Of a stretch of 64,000 nt of DNA, positions 51,162-62,691 are shown in pieces. A program made the translations under genes and the position numbers. Each line of letters opens with the position of its first letter. The stretch's first letter is position 1. This DNA is from Cepaea hortensis. Lineage: Eukaryota > Mollusca > Gastropoda > Stylommatophora > Helicidae. The notes beneath the pieces were generated by a model that was not told the origin of the DNA, made no database searches, and saw only the letters and a program-made list of their open reading frames with translations. The stretch covers positions 94,557,376-94,621,375 of the forward strand of contig OY992881.1 of the NCBI GenBank assembly GCA_963921405.1. The letters are read 5' to 3'.

Positions 51162-52664
51162 CCACGTGCACACTTACTGTGATATTTTGCTCCAACTATT
51201 CAGACGAATTGCAGGCCCTAAACATTACAGCATCAGCACAATGTCAATGGCAACAGTTTGTATTCCACAGTGATGAACTTTCAATTCCGCAAGCCCTCAG
51301 CGGTGACACACAACTGTTATTGAAAAAAAAAAAAAAACACTAACCGCATTGAATACCAACAGAAGAGTAATATTGCGGTGGAAACTGACATATTGTGGCA
51401 TAACAAGAAACGTGAGAGCAAACATGTTGTCAAATTATTAGACAACACACATGCATACGAATCAATGTATAAACTTCAATGAAAAGAGGACCAACATCTT
51501 GGTCGTTAAGAAGAAAGCCCACTACAAAGACACTGACAACTATTTTCATAGTGCAAAACAGGTAATCATGTTCCGTCTCTGAACGGTAAACAGCAGAGTA
51601 GACAATCTTTCACGAAGACTCAAAGCGGGTCTGTCACGCATGTGTATGTTTGAACAAACTACATAGACAGTTGAACGGATCCTTAAAAATGGACTCATGA
51701 TGCGGTATAATTTCTGGTCACTCCATACGCACATTAACCAACAGCTATTTGGAAGCTTTCACGAACTCAATATAAAAAGCTAAATTCATCCTAGTAACAT
51801 GAATACTTTTGTACACATTATTAACCAGCAGCTGAAGAAACAAGAAGGAAATGAAAAATAAGGTAAGAAATATACTTCTATGGTGGTTGACATGACCAAG
51901 TATAGATGCGTCTTAAAGATTGTCTATTACACTTGACATGACCCACAAGCTGAGCTGCACCATTGTATTATGACATTGCGTTCAGAGTGACACGGAAATT
52001 TAACCTCGGTGTCTTCATGTTGGCTGTTTAGACTGTTGAAATGCCATGCGTCAGGACACATATAGTTGCATATAGTGTTCGAGACTGGCTTGTTCCACTC
52101 TACCCCACACTAGTGTGTACTAAGTTTACCATGGCTCATATTGATGAATGCCTGGTAGTGCACCATTACTTATGGTTCCGAGAGTTCTCTGTGGTAAATA
52201 CTTTTAGATGACAGGAGTACCTCGATGATTTTGGCATAAGCGTTCAAGTAGTTGGTAGAACTGAGTTCCGAGAGTCTGTGTCTACAATGTTACGTCCTAC
52301 CTCCAACAATACTCGACAACTCACAACCTGACATATTAACTATATGTATTGAACAGAATATATATTATAACTTCAACACGATCGCAAATTACAATCCCAG
52401 TAAAATACATATCACAAAGTCATGCTAATACCCATACACTCGTCTAATTATAAACTTCTCTCTACAGTTATTAAACTATTACTTGGCGGCCGTATGAACT
52501 GGCTTTTGTCACAACGAGACTCGACCCGTCCGACCTGGACTAAGGTCGACCACTGAATCCCGTTTAGAGGAGACACTTTTCTCCTGGCTAACGCCAAAGT
52601 TGTGTTTTACGCCGTAAGGTGTGGATGTGATTGGCGCTCACAAACCGGCACTTGTTCTTCCCCT
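51162..52664. other. no feature recognised
   Basis: No ORF above 62 codons and no match to the other repeats of the window. A short segment near 51255-51310 reads WQQFVFHSDELSIPQ, vaguely like a Tc1-type motif region, but too short to call. Confidence 0.4.
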
Positions 52665-53150
52665 GTTTCAGGTTGTATTTTCTTCCTCACTCTTTACAGG
52701 ATAATTCTTAGCAAAATCTTTGTGATGTGACTCATTATACTAATTGTTCTATGTTGATCACATTCCAAGGTTCCTGGTTTCTTTGGGATTGCAATAAATA
52801 CAGAGTTACATAATTCAGAAGGTATATCTCCAGTATCATATAATTGATTCAACCAATCAATCAATCATGTGCCATGCCGGAAAGCGTGGGCGGTCATGAC
52901 TTGCCGTTTCTTTCGATCACCAGAGTCGTTGATCAGCTCAGTGTTCCTGTCTCGTCCATGCCATGTTGCCAAGCCATGCAGGTATTTTTTCTCTCGGTCT
53001 TCCTCTTGGTCTGTTCTCTTTGATCTTGCCAGTTGTCACTAAGATCTCCAATCCATTTCTTCTCATCCATCCATCCATCATGTGCCATGCTGGTAAGCGT
53101 GGGCGGTCATGTTCTGCCATCTCACTCAATCACCAGAGTCGTGGATCAGC
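52665..53150 (-). mobile_element. LINE-B fragments, rearranged
   Basis: 52665-52844 nearly repeats 54630-54821 (TTCAGGTTGTATTTTCTTCC to GTATATCTCCAGTATCATAT), part of the RT region on the minus strand. At 52865 it jumps to a LINE-B 3' end (CATGTGCCATGCCGGAAAGC), read back to about 53068, and then a second LINE-B 3' end begins at CATGTGCCATGCTGGTAAGC (53089). CATC/CAAT simple repeats lie at both 3' ends. Confidence 0.8.
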
Positions 53151-53490
53151 TCCCTACCGGGCGAGCTGCTCCTATGGAGCACCCATTTAAGCCGTTTCTC
53201 TGATTATCGATGAGTACACACAATATGATTTTCTTGGCATTTGTAAAGAAGGTAGTTTGCCATTGCTTTCCTTCCTAGCAGTTACCATACAGGTCAGTTA
53301 CCGTAGCCATTGTCTCCTCAAAAAAGAGATCCTCTGCCTACCGTCGTGAAGGTGGAGACCATAACCTACAACTATCTGTCGGCTGCTCTTCATCTTCATC
53401 CATCACCTGCACACATGGCTTCACATAACCCTGATCGGGGGGCTAAACGGGTACTCCACTTTGCCCAAGGGCGTAGCGGAGGGAAGGAGG
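53150..53490 (-). mobile_element. SINE-E, shares a core with SINE-A
   Basis: On the minus strand, from about 53490: GTGGAGTACCCGTTTAGCCC, a long middle part with AAGAGCAGCCGACAGATAG, then AAAGCAATGGCAAACTACC and ATGCCAAGAAAATCA, ending near GGTGCTCCATAGGAGCAGC. The GCAATGGCAAACTAC and GCCAAGAAA blocks match the SINE-A body, but the rest does not. Inserted within LINE-B. I saw no clear Pol III boxes. Confidence 0.55.
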
Positions 53491-53499
53491 CATAACATA

Positions 53500-55120
53500 A
53501 CATGTCCAAAAAAATTTGACTGTCTACTTCTAATTTCTTTAATCAATTTACGATTTTCATTTGTCTTCTGTAGTACTTGGTCATTGGTTTTTCTGTCTGT
53601 CCATGGTATTCTTTGCATTTTCCTCAGAAACCACATTTCTGCAGCCATCAGATGTTTTTCAGCTTGACTGCTCATTGTCCAAGTTTCACATCCATACACA
53701 AGAACAGGCTCTATGTATCCCCTCAACACCCATTTTCTCTTTTCAATTGACATACTTTTATTTGTCAAAATGTCAAAAATTTGTCAATCAAAAATCTTGC
53801 TAAAGGCTACTTTCGCCATGGCGATTCTTGGTCTAATCTCTTCAAGGCATCGCCTATCAGATGTTATGACTGTTCCGAGATAATTGTACCGATTCACTTG
53901 TTGAAGAATATTCCCATTTACTTGTATATTACATTATGGCACTCGATTCACTTTTTGAAGAATATTCCAATTTACTTGTATATTACTTTGTGGCACTTCA
54001 TTCTTCCTAGTGACGACCATAACCTGTGTCTTTTTACAATTTAATTCTAACCCCAGTTGCTCACTGCGTACAACAACCGCATCCAACCTCAGCTCCTGTA
54101 TGACATCACACTGATGTTGGACAATAGGATGCCTTCATCCGACATACAGGACTTCGCGTTGGAGCTCAAGCCAACGAACACAAGCAAGCAAGCACTAATT
54201 GTTGCAGATCCTTGCATTGTCTGCAATCAATACTGTATCATCTGCATATATAATGTTATTGATGTTTCGTCCTCCAATGCTAATTCCATTTATATCCTTT
54301 ACATTTCTGAAAATATTTTCACTGTATAGGGAAAACGGATCTGGAGACATTACACATCCTTGCCTAACACCTCTCTTAATAGGCTGATATTGTGCCACTT
54401 CATTGTTGTTTCCAATATATGTTTTTTTATAAGTCTAATGTCTTTCCCATCAATTTGTAGATCTGCAAGCATATCTACCATGTTGACATCTCTGACTCTA
54501 TCAACAGCCTTTGTGTAGTCAATAAAGCAAAGATGTGTATCCTTGTTTACTTCTATAGCACGTTCAATAACTGTTCGCAGCATATACACAACATGTACTG
54601 TACCCTTTCCTTCTACAAACCCACATTGTTCTTCCCCTATTTCAGGTTGTATTTTCTTCCTCACTCTTTACAGGATAATTCTTAGCAAAATCTTTGTGAT
54701 GTGACTCATTATACTAATTGTTCTATGTTGATCACATTCCAAGGCTTCTGATTTCTTTGGGATTGCAATAAATACAAAGTTACATAATTCAGAAGGTATA
54801 TCTCCAGTATCATATAATGTGTTCACCAATCTGGTGACTTGCTCTAGTCCAAATTCTTCTAAAGCTTTAATCATTTCTGTTATGATGTTATCTGCACCGG
54901 GGGCCTTGCCATCTTTCATATGCTTAAGAACATTTCAAACCTCCATCTCCAAAATTGGCGGTCCTTCATTATTAAATCTAATATCATACTGTTCCTCTTT
55001 GTTATCATCATAAAGGTGTTTCACATAATCTGTCCATACATGTAGAATCTGACCTTTTTCTATTATGATTTTGCCATCTTTAGTTTTTAGACAGCCTGTT
55101 GATGTACTTGCTCTTTACAT
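53500..55120 (-). mobile_element. LINE-B, 5'-truncated copy, decayed
   Basis: Minus-strand pieces in order: GCLKTKDGKIIIEKGQ near 55095; 54919-54668 (DGKAPGADNIITEMIKALEE, NFVFIAIPKKSEAL); 54664-54350 (GEEQCGFVEGKGTV, LCFIDYTKAVDRV); 54398-54195 (PIKRGVRQGCVMSP and the catalytic NIIYADDTVLIADN); a short foreign insert at 54072-54195; and 53768-53500 (RKWVLRGYIEPVLVYGCETW, FLRKMQRIPWTDRK). Frameshifts occur at each transition. It is the most readable antisense LINE-B copy here. Confidence 0.88.
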
Positions 55121-55279
55121 ATGTCCTGCAGACGTTAATTCACTTCATAACTCACGACGTCACGCCTCCGAAGTGTTCACTATCGTCCCTCAGTTCTCCG
55201 TCCCGATATCACTTACTGTTGTGTGTTCATGCTATGCCTGTGATTTGTTGAGTCCTTTGCGGTTATTTAATTATATATC

Positions 55280-55320
<41 letters not shown>
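55280..55320. repeat. (TTAG)n microsatellite
   Basis: Ten TAGT/TTAG units in a row at the border of the LINE-F endonuclease fragment. It is not the TTAGGG or TTAGG telomere repeat. Confidence 0.95.
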
Positions 55321-55666
55321 CGCGAATGAGAATCGCCATACCCAGATTTCGCCTGTTGTAGAAACATTTGAAGCCGGCAATTTGGAGTAACTGATCACCC
55401 AGTCTCGTTTCCTGTAGCACTATAATGTTAACCAGGTTTTCTAGAATAGGGTCCCGTTGTTTTACCCTGGCACAGTTGCCATATAGAATAGGGGTATTCC
55501 TGAGGCCAAGACGGTCACACTTGAATCTAAAACGTCTTGCCCCACCATGTATTCCTTGGCGTTTTCGAGCACCCCGCCGCCTGCGTGCCATGTTGGGTTG
55601 ACTGCCCTGCACATGGAGCAGAAACGTTGTTCCGCCATGCTGAAAAACCGAAAACCACAGAAACAC
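55320..55666 (-). mobile_element. LINE endonuclease 5' fragment (LINE-F or relative)
   Basis: The minus-strand frame ends with NIIVLQETRLGDQLLQIAGF and then YNRRNLGMAILIRD, which match the start of a LINE AP-endonuclease (Q-E-T motif, then G-x-A-I-x-I). The part before it, with MARRRRGARKRQG, is basic and may be the end of an ORF1 or a leader. The fragment stops at the TTAG repeat. I link it to LINE-F only because that is the RNase H-type LINE lacking a 5' part in the window, so this is inference. Confidence 0.55.
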
Positions 55667-56416
55667 ACACGCTGCTAAAATTCACTCAAGGATTGCTTCG
55701 CTCAATGCATGAACTCCGTAGCATTGGCGCAGATCTTGAGAAGAAACTTCTGGTTTTACATCCTGACACGTAAATTACACGAAAGAGACGAAAAAAATCC
55801 TACGCGAAAAAGGGAACGTTCAGAAAACAACACAACCGTCCGTCACCATCTTGACCAGAAGTGTTTAGATTTGCTGCATTCATAAATGATGCCAGCATTG
55901 ACAACTCATCATTAATGTGATTTCGAAACATACATCATGACATTCAGCTATCTAGCCTCACTAAATTATGTATAATTATATATTTTACTGAAATAGAGCG
56001 CACATATTCATAAATCATTAATGCTTCATTTAGTTGTATATTATTTCATTACACATTTTACGAACATGAAATGCATTTGTAATATAATGATTGCAAACTA
56101 ATTATAAAATATTGCAAGGTAATATCTGGAGCCGAATGTGACAGCTGCAAGAAGACAGATTTGAGTGAGTTAGTTGAGGATGTATGCCAAAATGAGGGAC
56201 TAAGGGCGAAAGAAGGATAGGAAGACAGCACCGAACATGAATGTGTCTTATTACATTCCGGTTTGTGTTTACGTTTGCTACTTTCATAAATGACGCCAGC
56301 ATTGACACCTCCTAATTAAGGTGATTTGTAAACATACATCATGACATTCAGCTACCTAGCATCACTAAAACGTATCATACCTCGTCTTCTCCTCTTCTCC
56401 TTTGTGCCTTGAGTCT
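55667..56416. repeat. unassigned DNA with a 100-bp direct duplication
   Basis: 55870-55968 and 56271-56368 share about 100 bp in direct orientation: TTCATAAATGA, GCCAGCATTGACA, AACATACATCATGACATTC and AGC-TCACTAAA, with scattered differences. The spacing is about 401 bp. No gene. Confidence 0.7.
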
Positions 56417-56429
56417 CCTAGTAACATAT

Positions 56430-56674
56430 TTTATGTTTTTTAAGCATATCCTTTACAGGACCTCGCTGTCAACACCAGCATCTTTCAGCTGTATGTTGAT
56501 TTCTTGGCAAGATTACGCTCAGTAGTTTGCCATTGCTTTCTGAGCGGCCGGCTCAGTGTCCCGCAAGTCACCAGCGGGGGACGAACCGCTCCCAGCTCGC
56601 TCCCGCAACGAGACTCTGCGTGACAAACGGGATTACGGAGAAAGTGTTGTAACCCCACAGCCAGAGAGACCGGC
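56430..56674 (-). mobile_element. SINE-A copy 7
   Basis: Flanked by an exact 13-bp duplication, CCTAGTAACATAT, at 56417-56429 and 56675-56687. Minus-strand body with GCAATGGCAAACTACTGAGC. The head is a diverged subtype (GGTCTCTCTGGCTGTGGGG, with GGTTCGTCCCC in the B-box position). Confidence 0.92.
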
Positions 56675-56687
56675 CCTAGTAACATAT

Positions 56688-57149
56688 AGGCCCGCAGTAA
56701 TGCATGCCAAATTCTGTGTAGGCCAGTTGATGGCTGCGGTTGGATGTTGGCCGATTGTTTTTCTACTGTGGGATAGCCAGTCTCAGACCAACCCTCTTTA
56801 GTTACTGTTTACGGTATGCACAAACTGGTTAGTGCTAATATGCACAACTTCACCTCTCGGAGCCAGGAACTACACGGGTGACACTGTGTTTAAAAGAAAA
56901 AAAAAGTTCCATAGCATGGGCCTGTTGTGATATGTACAATGCTAGAACCATTATATTGTATAAGCTCGAGTGCACGGATGAATAGGTGAACAGTCATTTT
57001 CCCCCTATAGTATACATCTTGCAAACCGCCACATCGCTATTTGAATTTCTCCGCACTCCCTCCAGTTAGTAACAGCGCCAACAACTACCACCATCAAACT
57101 TACATTCAAATTCACAAATGGAGAAATAAGCGCCGCTAGTAAGAAGAAT
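56688..57149. other. no feature recognised
   Basis: Nothing recognised. The stretch leads into the 5'-truncated end of the next LINE-B copy, whose exact start I cannot fix. Confidence 0.4.
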
Positions 57150-57194
57150 TCTTACTTCTTTGAAGAATCAAATTCTGTCAAAGGATATCGGGCT

Positions 57195-57860
57195 GTGTCA
57201 GACATAGTTCTATTAGTAAAATTAAACGGAAGACCTTTTAAAATAAATGTCATTCAAGTATATGCCCCAACAAGTGAATGCAGTGAAGAAAGTATAGAGG
57301 AATTTTATAATGACATGGAGTCTGCTTTGAAGAACTGTAAAAAATCAGAAATAAATATCATAATGGGTGATTTCAACGCAAAAATAGGAAAGCAAAGCGA
57401 TGGATGCAGTGTAGGCAACCATGGTTTGGGAGAGAGAAATGAAAGAGGATACAGACTTGTAGAATGGGCAAAAGAACCAGAAATGGTTGTAGGAAAAACC
57501 TGGTTTAAACAGCATCCTAGAAGATTATGGACATGGAAGAGTCCAGACAGCAGGATTAAAAACCAGATAGATTACATCATGATTAGCAAAAGGTTTCGAA
57601 ATGCGTTAACAGTCGTAAAAACAGTTCAAAATGCAGACTGTTACAGTGATCACAGATTAATTATAGGCAAATTGAGGGTAAAGTTAAAGAAAGTCAAGTA
57701 TACAGCAGGAAACCCTAAATATGACTTGTGCAAATTGAAAACTGACAAAGAAAAACAAGATAATGTTAACATAGAAGTAAAGAACAAATTTGATTCATTG
57801 TCTGATCTAGAGATCCTATTTCAAGATGTAGATGATCAATGGGAAATGCTGAAGAATTAA
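57195..57860 (+). pseudogene. LINE-B endonuclease domain (partial)
   Basis: A 221-codon frame with VIQVYAPTSE, INIIMGDFNAKIGK (about residues 53-66), QIDYIMISKRFRNAL and CYSDHRLIIGKL, giving the D-x-N and S-D-H endonuclease motifs. The N-terminal motif of the domain is missing. The frame ends after LFQDVDDQWEMLKN, where one base change in frame would lead on to the RT frame at 57868. Known role: target nicking in LINE integration. Confidence 0.85.
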
Positions 57861-57867
57861 ATCAGTT

Positions 57868-58854
57868 GTGCAGCAGGAAAAAACTATTCCAAAAGTAAAG
57901 AAAGTGGGCCGTAAGACATGGATGACTGAAGAAATTTTACAAATAATGGAAACAAGAAGACAGAACAAACATGATCCTGCCAAATGTAAAGAAATTCACA
58001 GAAACGTCAGAACCTTATGTAAGGAGGCAAAAGAGGCATGGCTTGAGAAAAATTGCAGAGAAATTGAAGAACAACACAACAGTAAGAATGCGAAACTAAT
58101 GCACAAAAGAATTCAGGAGCTTACTAATCAAAGAACAAGTACATCAGCAGGCTGCCTAAAGACAAAAGATGGAAGAGTCATAATAGAAAAAGATCAGATC
58201 TTACATGTATGGTCAGATTACGTGAAAAACTTGTATGACGATAACAGAGACGAACAGTATGATGTTCACAATAATAATGAAGGACCAGCAATTTTGAAGA
58301 TGGAGGTTCAGAATGCTCTTAACCATATGAAATCTGGCAAGACCCCCGGTTCAGACAGCGTCACAACAGAAATGATTAATGCTTTAGAAGAATATGAAAT
58401 AGATAAAGTTACCAGTCTGCTTAATACAATATATGATACTGGAAATATACCTCAGGAGTTATGTAATTCTGTATTTATTGTAATCCCAAAGAAATCCGGA
58501 GCCTTGGAATGTGATCAACATCGAGCAATTAGTATAATAAGTCACATCGTAAAGATTTTGATAAGAATTATCATGCAAAGAGTTAGGAGGAAAATACAAC
58601 CTGCAATAGGAGAAGAAGAATGTGGGTTTGTAGAAGGCAAGGGTACAGTAAACGCTGTGTATATACTGAGAACAGTAATCGAACGTTCTATAGAAGTAAA
58701 CAAAGATCTACACTTTTGCTTTATTGACTACACAAAGGCTTTCGATAAAGTGAGACATGTCAACATGATAAGAATGCTTGAGGATCTACAAATTGATGGA
58801 CAAGACCTTAGACTTGTAAAAAACATATATTGGAAACAACAAGCTGTCATATGA
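57868..58854 (+). pseudogene. LINE-B reverse transcriptase, N-terminal part
   Basis: A 328-codon frame with KSGKTPGSDSVTTEMINAL, NSVFIVIPKKSGALECDQH, GEEECGFVEGKGTVNAVY and FCFIDYTKAFDKVRH, which are RT blocks up to motif A. A TGA after KQQAVI and the junction at 58918 remove the catalytic YADD motif, which is seen in the copy at 54398-54195. Not functional. Confidence 0.87.
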
Positions 58855-58915
58855 GTTGATAATGAAGTAAGCCAATATCAGCCTATTAAGAGAGGTGTGA
58901 GACAGGGATGTGTAA

Positions 58916-59395
58916 TGGTTTAAGTGAGTCAATATTTCCACTGTCTTTTGTTAATTTTCCCCTATAATATCTATATCATCTGCGTAACCATGCAGTCTGG
59001 ATGTTCCTCCAATAGCACATTCCTCCTTTACCTTCCTTACAACTTTCTCTAGAGCCAGATTGACAGGGAGCGGCGATAGTGCATCGCCCTGTTTCAATCC
59101 AGATGGTATTTGGAAAGGGTCTGATTTCCTGCCTTTATATTTTACTATATTATAAGTATCTTCCATGCATAGTCTGGTCATGTTGATTAACTTCCTTGGT
59201 ATTCCAAATTCCTGCATAGCATTCCATAGACTATTCCTATGGATACTATCATAAGCCTTTTGAAAATCCACAAAAATGTTATGAAGATCTCTTTTATAAT
59301 CCCAATATTTCTCGGCTATTTGTCGTAAGATAAATATTTGATCTATTGTTGACCTGTTTTGTCTTAAACCCGCCTGGTATTCACCTATTATGTAA
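58916..59395 (-). mobile_element. LINE-C internal fragment, inverted
   Basis: The minus-strand frame 59271-58951 gives FQKAYDSIHRNSLWNAMQEF, TYNIVKYKGRKSDPFQIPSG, LKQGDALSPLPVNLAL and GYADDIDIIG, near-identical to LINE-C residues about 611-712. It lacks both the 5' and 3' parts of the element, so it is not a simple 5'-truncated insertion. It abuts LINE-B at one side and a TA-rich stretch at the other. Confidence 0.88.
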
Positions 59396-59404
59396 TATAT
59401 ATAT

Positions 59405-60480
59405 GTTAATTTTTGTATCGATTAATTTTTTTAACGATTAATCGAAAACTTTCTTCCCATCACTTATACAAATGAACCGGATGTCGAAAAAATGTCTAAT
59501 ATTTTAAATATAGTTCTGCAAACACAACCAAGTTGCAAAATTGTACTTAGTCACCATTGTCTAAGCTGCAGCAACATGTAACAACAAGATGGAACAGTAG
59601 TTTTCATTGTGCCACAGAGTCTTCCACAGGCTAGAGAAGCATTAATTGTCTACATGACAGATGAAAAGAAGAAATACAAAGATCAAAAACTGTCAGATTC
59701 AGATTGGGAGAGGATTTCGAAATATGTCAAAGTTGTGGACTTATTCTGTCATACCGCGGTCCTGCTTGGCTGTCAAGATTAGGTTTCATGTAGCTGTGTA
59801 TTGCCACTGCTATCATCGTTGACAAAGCATGACTGTACACGATGACGATCCGGGCTACATAGCTAAATTTAAGGCAGCATCTTTTAATGACTTCATTGAA
59901 CGTATAGTTAATATGACAAGTATTGAAATACTACAGATTGCAACAGCATTTGATCCACGCTACAAATACCCGAAGTGTTTGTCAAAAGATGCAAAAGAAC
60001 GAATTTTGTCACGTATTGAACAATAAATAGCAGTTGATGTTCATGATGAGCAGATGGAGACTGCTGCAACGAATGATACTGACATTGACAATGAAACTAC
60101 ATGTGAACAAAATGAAAATCTTATTAAGCTAATGGAGTCTGACTCAGACACGAAATACCATGTCGACAGCTTTTCTGATGAATTGCTGAGTTATAAAATG
60201 GAGAATAAAGTTTCTGAATTGGTGGTTGACCCTCTAAAGTGGTGAAAACTTAATGAACATCGATATCCAAAATTGGCATTTCTTGCCAAGACCATTCTGT
60301 GCAAACCGGTTACCTCAGTTCCATGTGAACGATTGTTCAGGTCTGCTGGTTATATTATTAATAAGACGCGCTCGTCACTTAAACCAAATGCTGTCAACAC
60401 ACTCGTCTGTTTGCATAGTTGGTTATTAGATGACATATGAATAAGACAATCCAGTGTTATTTCGATTTTTGACAAATACG
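59405..60480 (+). mobile_element. hAT relic, ZBED1-like transposase C-terminus
   Basis: Readable pieces on +: ALIVYMTDEKKKYKDQKLSD near 59640; the frame 59829-60026 with IEILQIATAFDPRYKYPKCL; 60054-60245 ending PLKW; and, after an in-frame TGA at 60243, KLNEHRYPKLAFLAKTILC, PCERLFRSAGYIINKTRSSL and LHSWLLDD. These are the hAT C-terminal dimerisation region (W..n...yP.La..A...L..p.tS.p.ER.FS). Stops at 60024 and 60243 lie in one frame. A palindromic CGATTAA...TTAATCG occurs at 59420-59445. Terminal repeats not identified. Confidence 0.8.
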
Positions 60481-60575
60481 ACTATAATGTGAGTTATGTG
60501 AGTTAACTATTAAATTTAAATTAATTCAGGTTTAGGTTGGTGTTTCTTCTTAAGTGAAAGTTTGGGGCAGTAATG

Positions 60576-60576
<1 letters not shown>

Positions 60577-60671
<95 letters not shown>
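60577..60671. repeat. (TA)n microsatellite
   Basis: About 47 TA repeats downstream of the hAT relic. Confidence 0.98.
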
Positions 60672-60674
<3 letters not shown>

Positions 60675-61239
60675 TTTGGAATGGGTTATTATTTTCTTTA
60701 ACAGAATGACCAATACCCCAGTTTGTTGTTGATTAAATATGAAAGAGTTTTCATTACCACTCTTGAGTGTTGCCAGAATTCCTTGAGTGTGTACGTTATC
60801 GTTGTTATTAAGTAATATACCCTAGATATTAATTATTTATCTGAGAGAGGAGAGGCAAGGAACATCCACAAGATTATTATTATTATTCAAGGAAATCATT
60901 TCCGTGTTCACCTTGAGGACTTCCTTGGCTCTCCTGGACTCAATTTATGGACTCAAGCAATTGAGCCATTGAAGGCTAGTGTAATTATAACTGGAATTAT
61001 TACACTGGGAGAGAGAAACTCTAGCTTTCCTCTATCTCGTTGAGATTTTCCCAAGACATCCGACACTACCGCAGCGAAGGGCGATTCGACGCAACGAACA
61101 CTCCTTTAGTCACTCTCATATCATTGCCAGCGTAATTTCATAAAGATTACATTAACGCGCTCGCTGATAATGCCACTAAACCATCCTTCATTCACTCATC
61201 TGGGCAGAATAACTAATTCAGGACAATGCTCACTCGTGT
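60672..61239. other. no feature recognised
   Basis: AT-rich, with no ORF of note. The right part, near 61100-61240, may already be diverged LINE-F sequence. Confidence 0.35.
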
Positions 61240-61925
61240 GATGTAATTATCTACACATATGGTTCGGGGTCAAGAGGTGAGAGAAGTGGCTGGGGGTTCA
61301 TAGCCAAAGTTAATGGTCGACGTTTGGTGCAGGAGAGCCTGGCATATGATACCACAACATCCAGCTTAAGAATGGAGGTGGAGGCAGTCACTGCGGCTCT
61401 CCGCTGGATGGAGAATACAACACACACACACACACACACACATCGTGATTGTAACTGACTCATAAAGCATGCCGACGAGGGTGAGGACGGGCAGGCTTCG
61501 TGCGGAGTGGCTTGCTTCGCTTCGAAGGTCACGGGTGACAAGCATCGCCTGGATCTTTTCTCCGAGGCATGCCGGTATGCTGGGAAATGAAGAGGCGGAC
61601 AGATTGGCTGGCTCTGCAGAACTTGGTGGAGTATTGATACATGACAAGACAGACGTAGTTGCGGCCTTGTGGGAGCACGTGTGCACCTCCGAGGAGCAAA
61701 TGAATTACCATGGTCTGGCAAGAATGAGACAGTTAGGAGTGATGAGGGGATCTGGCCGACGCTCAACGCTCTGATGAAAGGCGAGACGGACATATAATCA
61801 AATTGCTACTTGTACTATTGGTATTGGAACTCTTCGCTGGCTGTTGAGGATGGCGACTGAGCGCTTATGGGAATGCCCCGAATGCTGTGATGTCGATTCC
61901 TAAATCAATCAATCAATCAATCTGG
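61240..61925 (+). mobile_element. LINE-F 3' part with RNase H domain, decayed
   Basis: Frames on + give a diverged RNase H N-terminal part (GSRSGRGGWG-like, then a (CA)n insertion at 61416-61441, then VIVTDS), followed by the frame 61469-61774 with AWIFSPRHAGMLGNEEADRLAG, the conserved C-terminal RNase H block. The family tail TLRWLLRMATERLWECPECC lies at about 61825-61885, ending in (AATC)n at 61903-61921. RNase H after RT is characteristic of the I superfamily of LINEs. The copy is 5'-truncated and has stops. Confidence 0.82.
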
Positions 61926-62691
61926 GCAGAAGCATGCATGTTTTGTGTGTGATCGGTTTCATTACAGCCCCTGTACCACTGCTGGAGTGCGCCTGAAGAA
62001 TCTATTTCAGGCTGAGGGATAAATAAATGTGGCTTGCTCAAGCAGTTGACATATAGTATAAAGTGGGTTAAACCAAATCTAACGACGTGTGGGGAACAAT
62101 TGGAGCCACTTGACCACTAAAGCTAAGAGTGTTGCTGACTAAATGTCAAGAGTAACTGCTTGATGATACTAAGTATCTGTCACATTGATAAATCGTGGAT
62201 TTAAACGTTGAAATAATATTCTGTACAAGATACAACATACCATTTAATTAATGCTTCTTAGGTGCAATTGATGTGTGCAAAACTAACCCTGTCGTAAGCT
62301 TATCATATCAATATTTCATACCGTTTAGCTGGATATTACTTGCAATTTCGGACATCTTTATTGATTTTTTTAACGCTATGGAAGACTGTCATGTACTGTT
62401 AAATGTGTATAATTTGTTCGAGGCAAAATTACTGTTGTCTATAACATATACGCAATCCGAAGATACACAATCATATTTTACCAGTCCCTGACATGACTAA
62501 ATTGTTATGTTTTTGTACATCTATTATTATAAACAGTAATTTGTGAAATGGCATAACTTGTATACTTATAAATGTGTACATATGTTCCCTTAATTCTAGT
62601 ATTCGACTACAAATTATAACCATAGGCAAAGGCATATGTCAACTTTGATTCAACATTATTTAGCCATTGCTTTGAAAAACATCACTCTCAT
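61926..62691. other. no feature recognised
   Basis: AT-rich DNA. A 72-codon frame at 62273-62491 has hydrophobic stretches but no family motif. Confidence 0.4.

Larger units (their letters stand above)
57150..58918 (+). mobile_element. LINE-B, longest copy (endonuclease plus RT), truncated
   Basis: Starts within the endonuclease (KGYRAVSDIVLLVK near 57177) and stops abruptly at 58918, inside the RT block PIKRGVRQGCVM, where an inverted LINE-C piece begins. It provides the 5' half of LINE-B that the other copies lack. Two long frames differ by a frameshift near 57862. Confidence 0.9.

Noticed and set aside
55280..55320. Interstitial telomere repeat
   Set aside because: The unit is TTAG, not TTAGGG or TTAGG, and it is only ten units at a LINE border.
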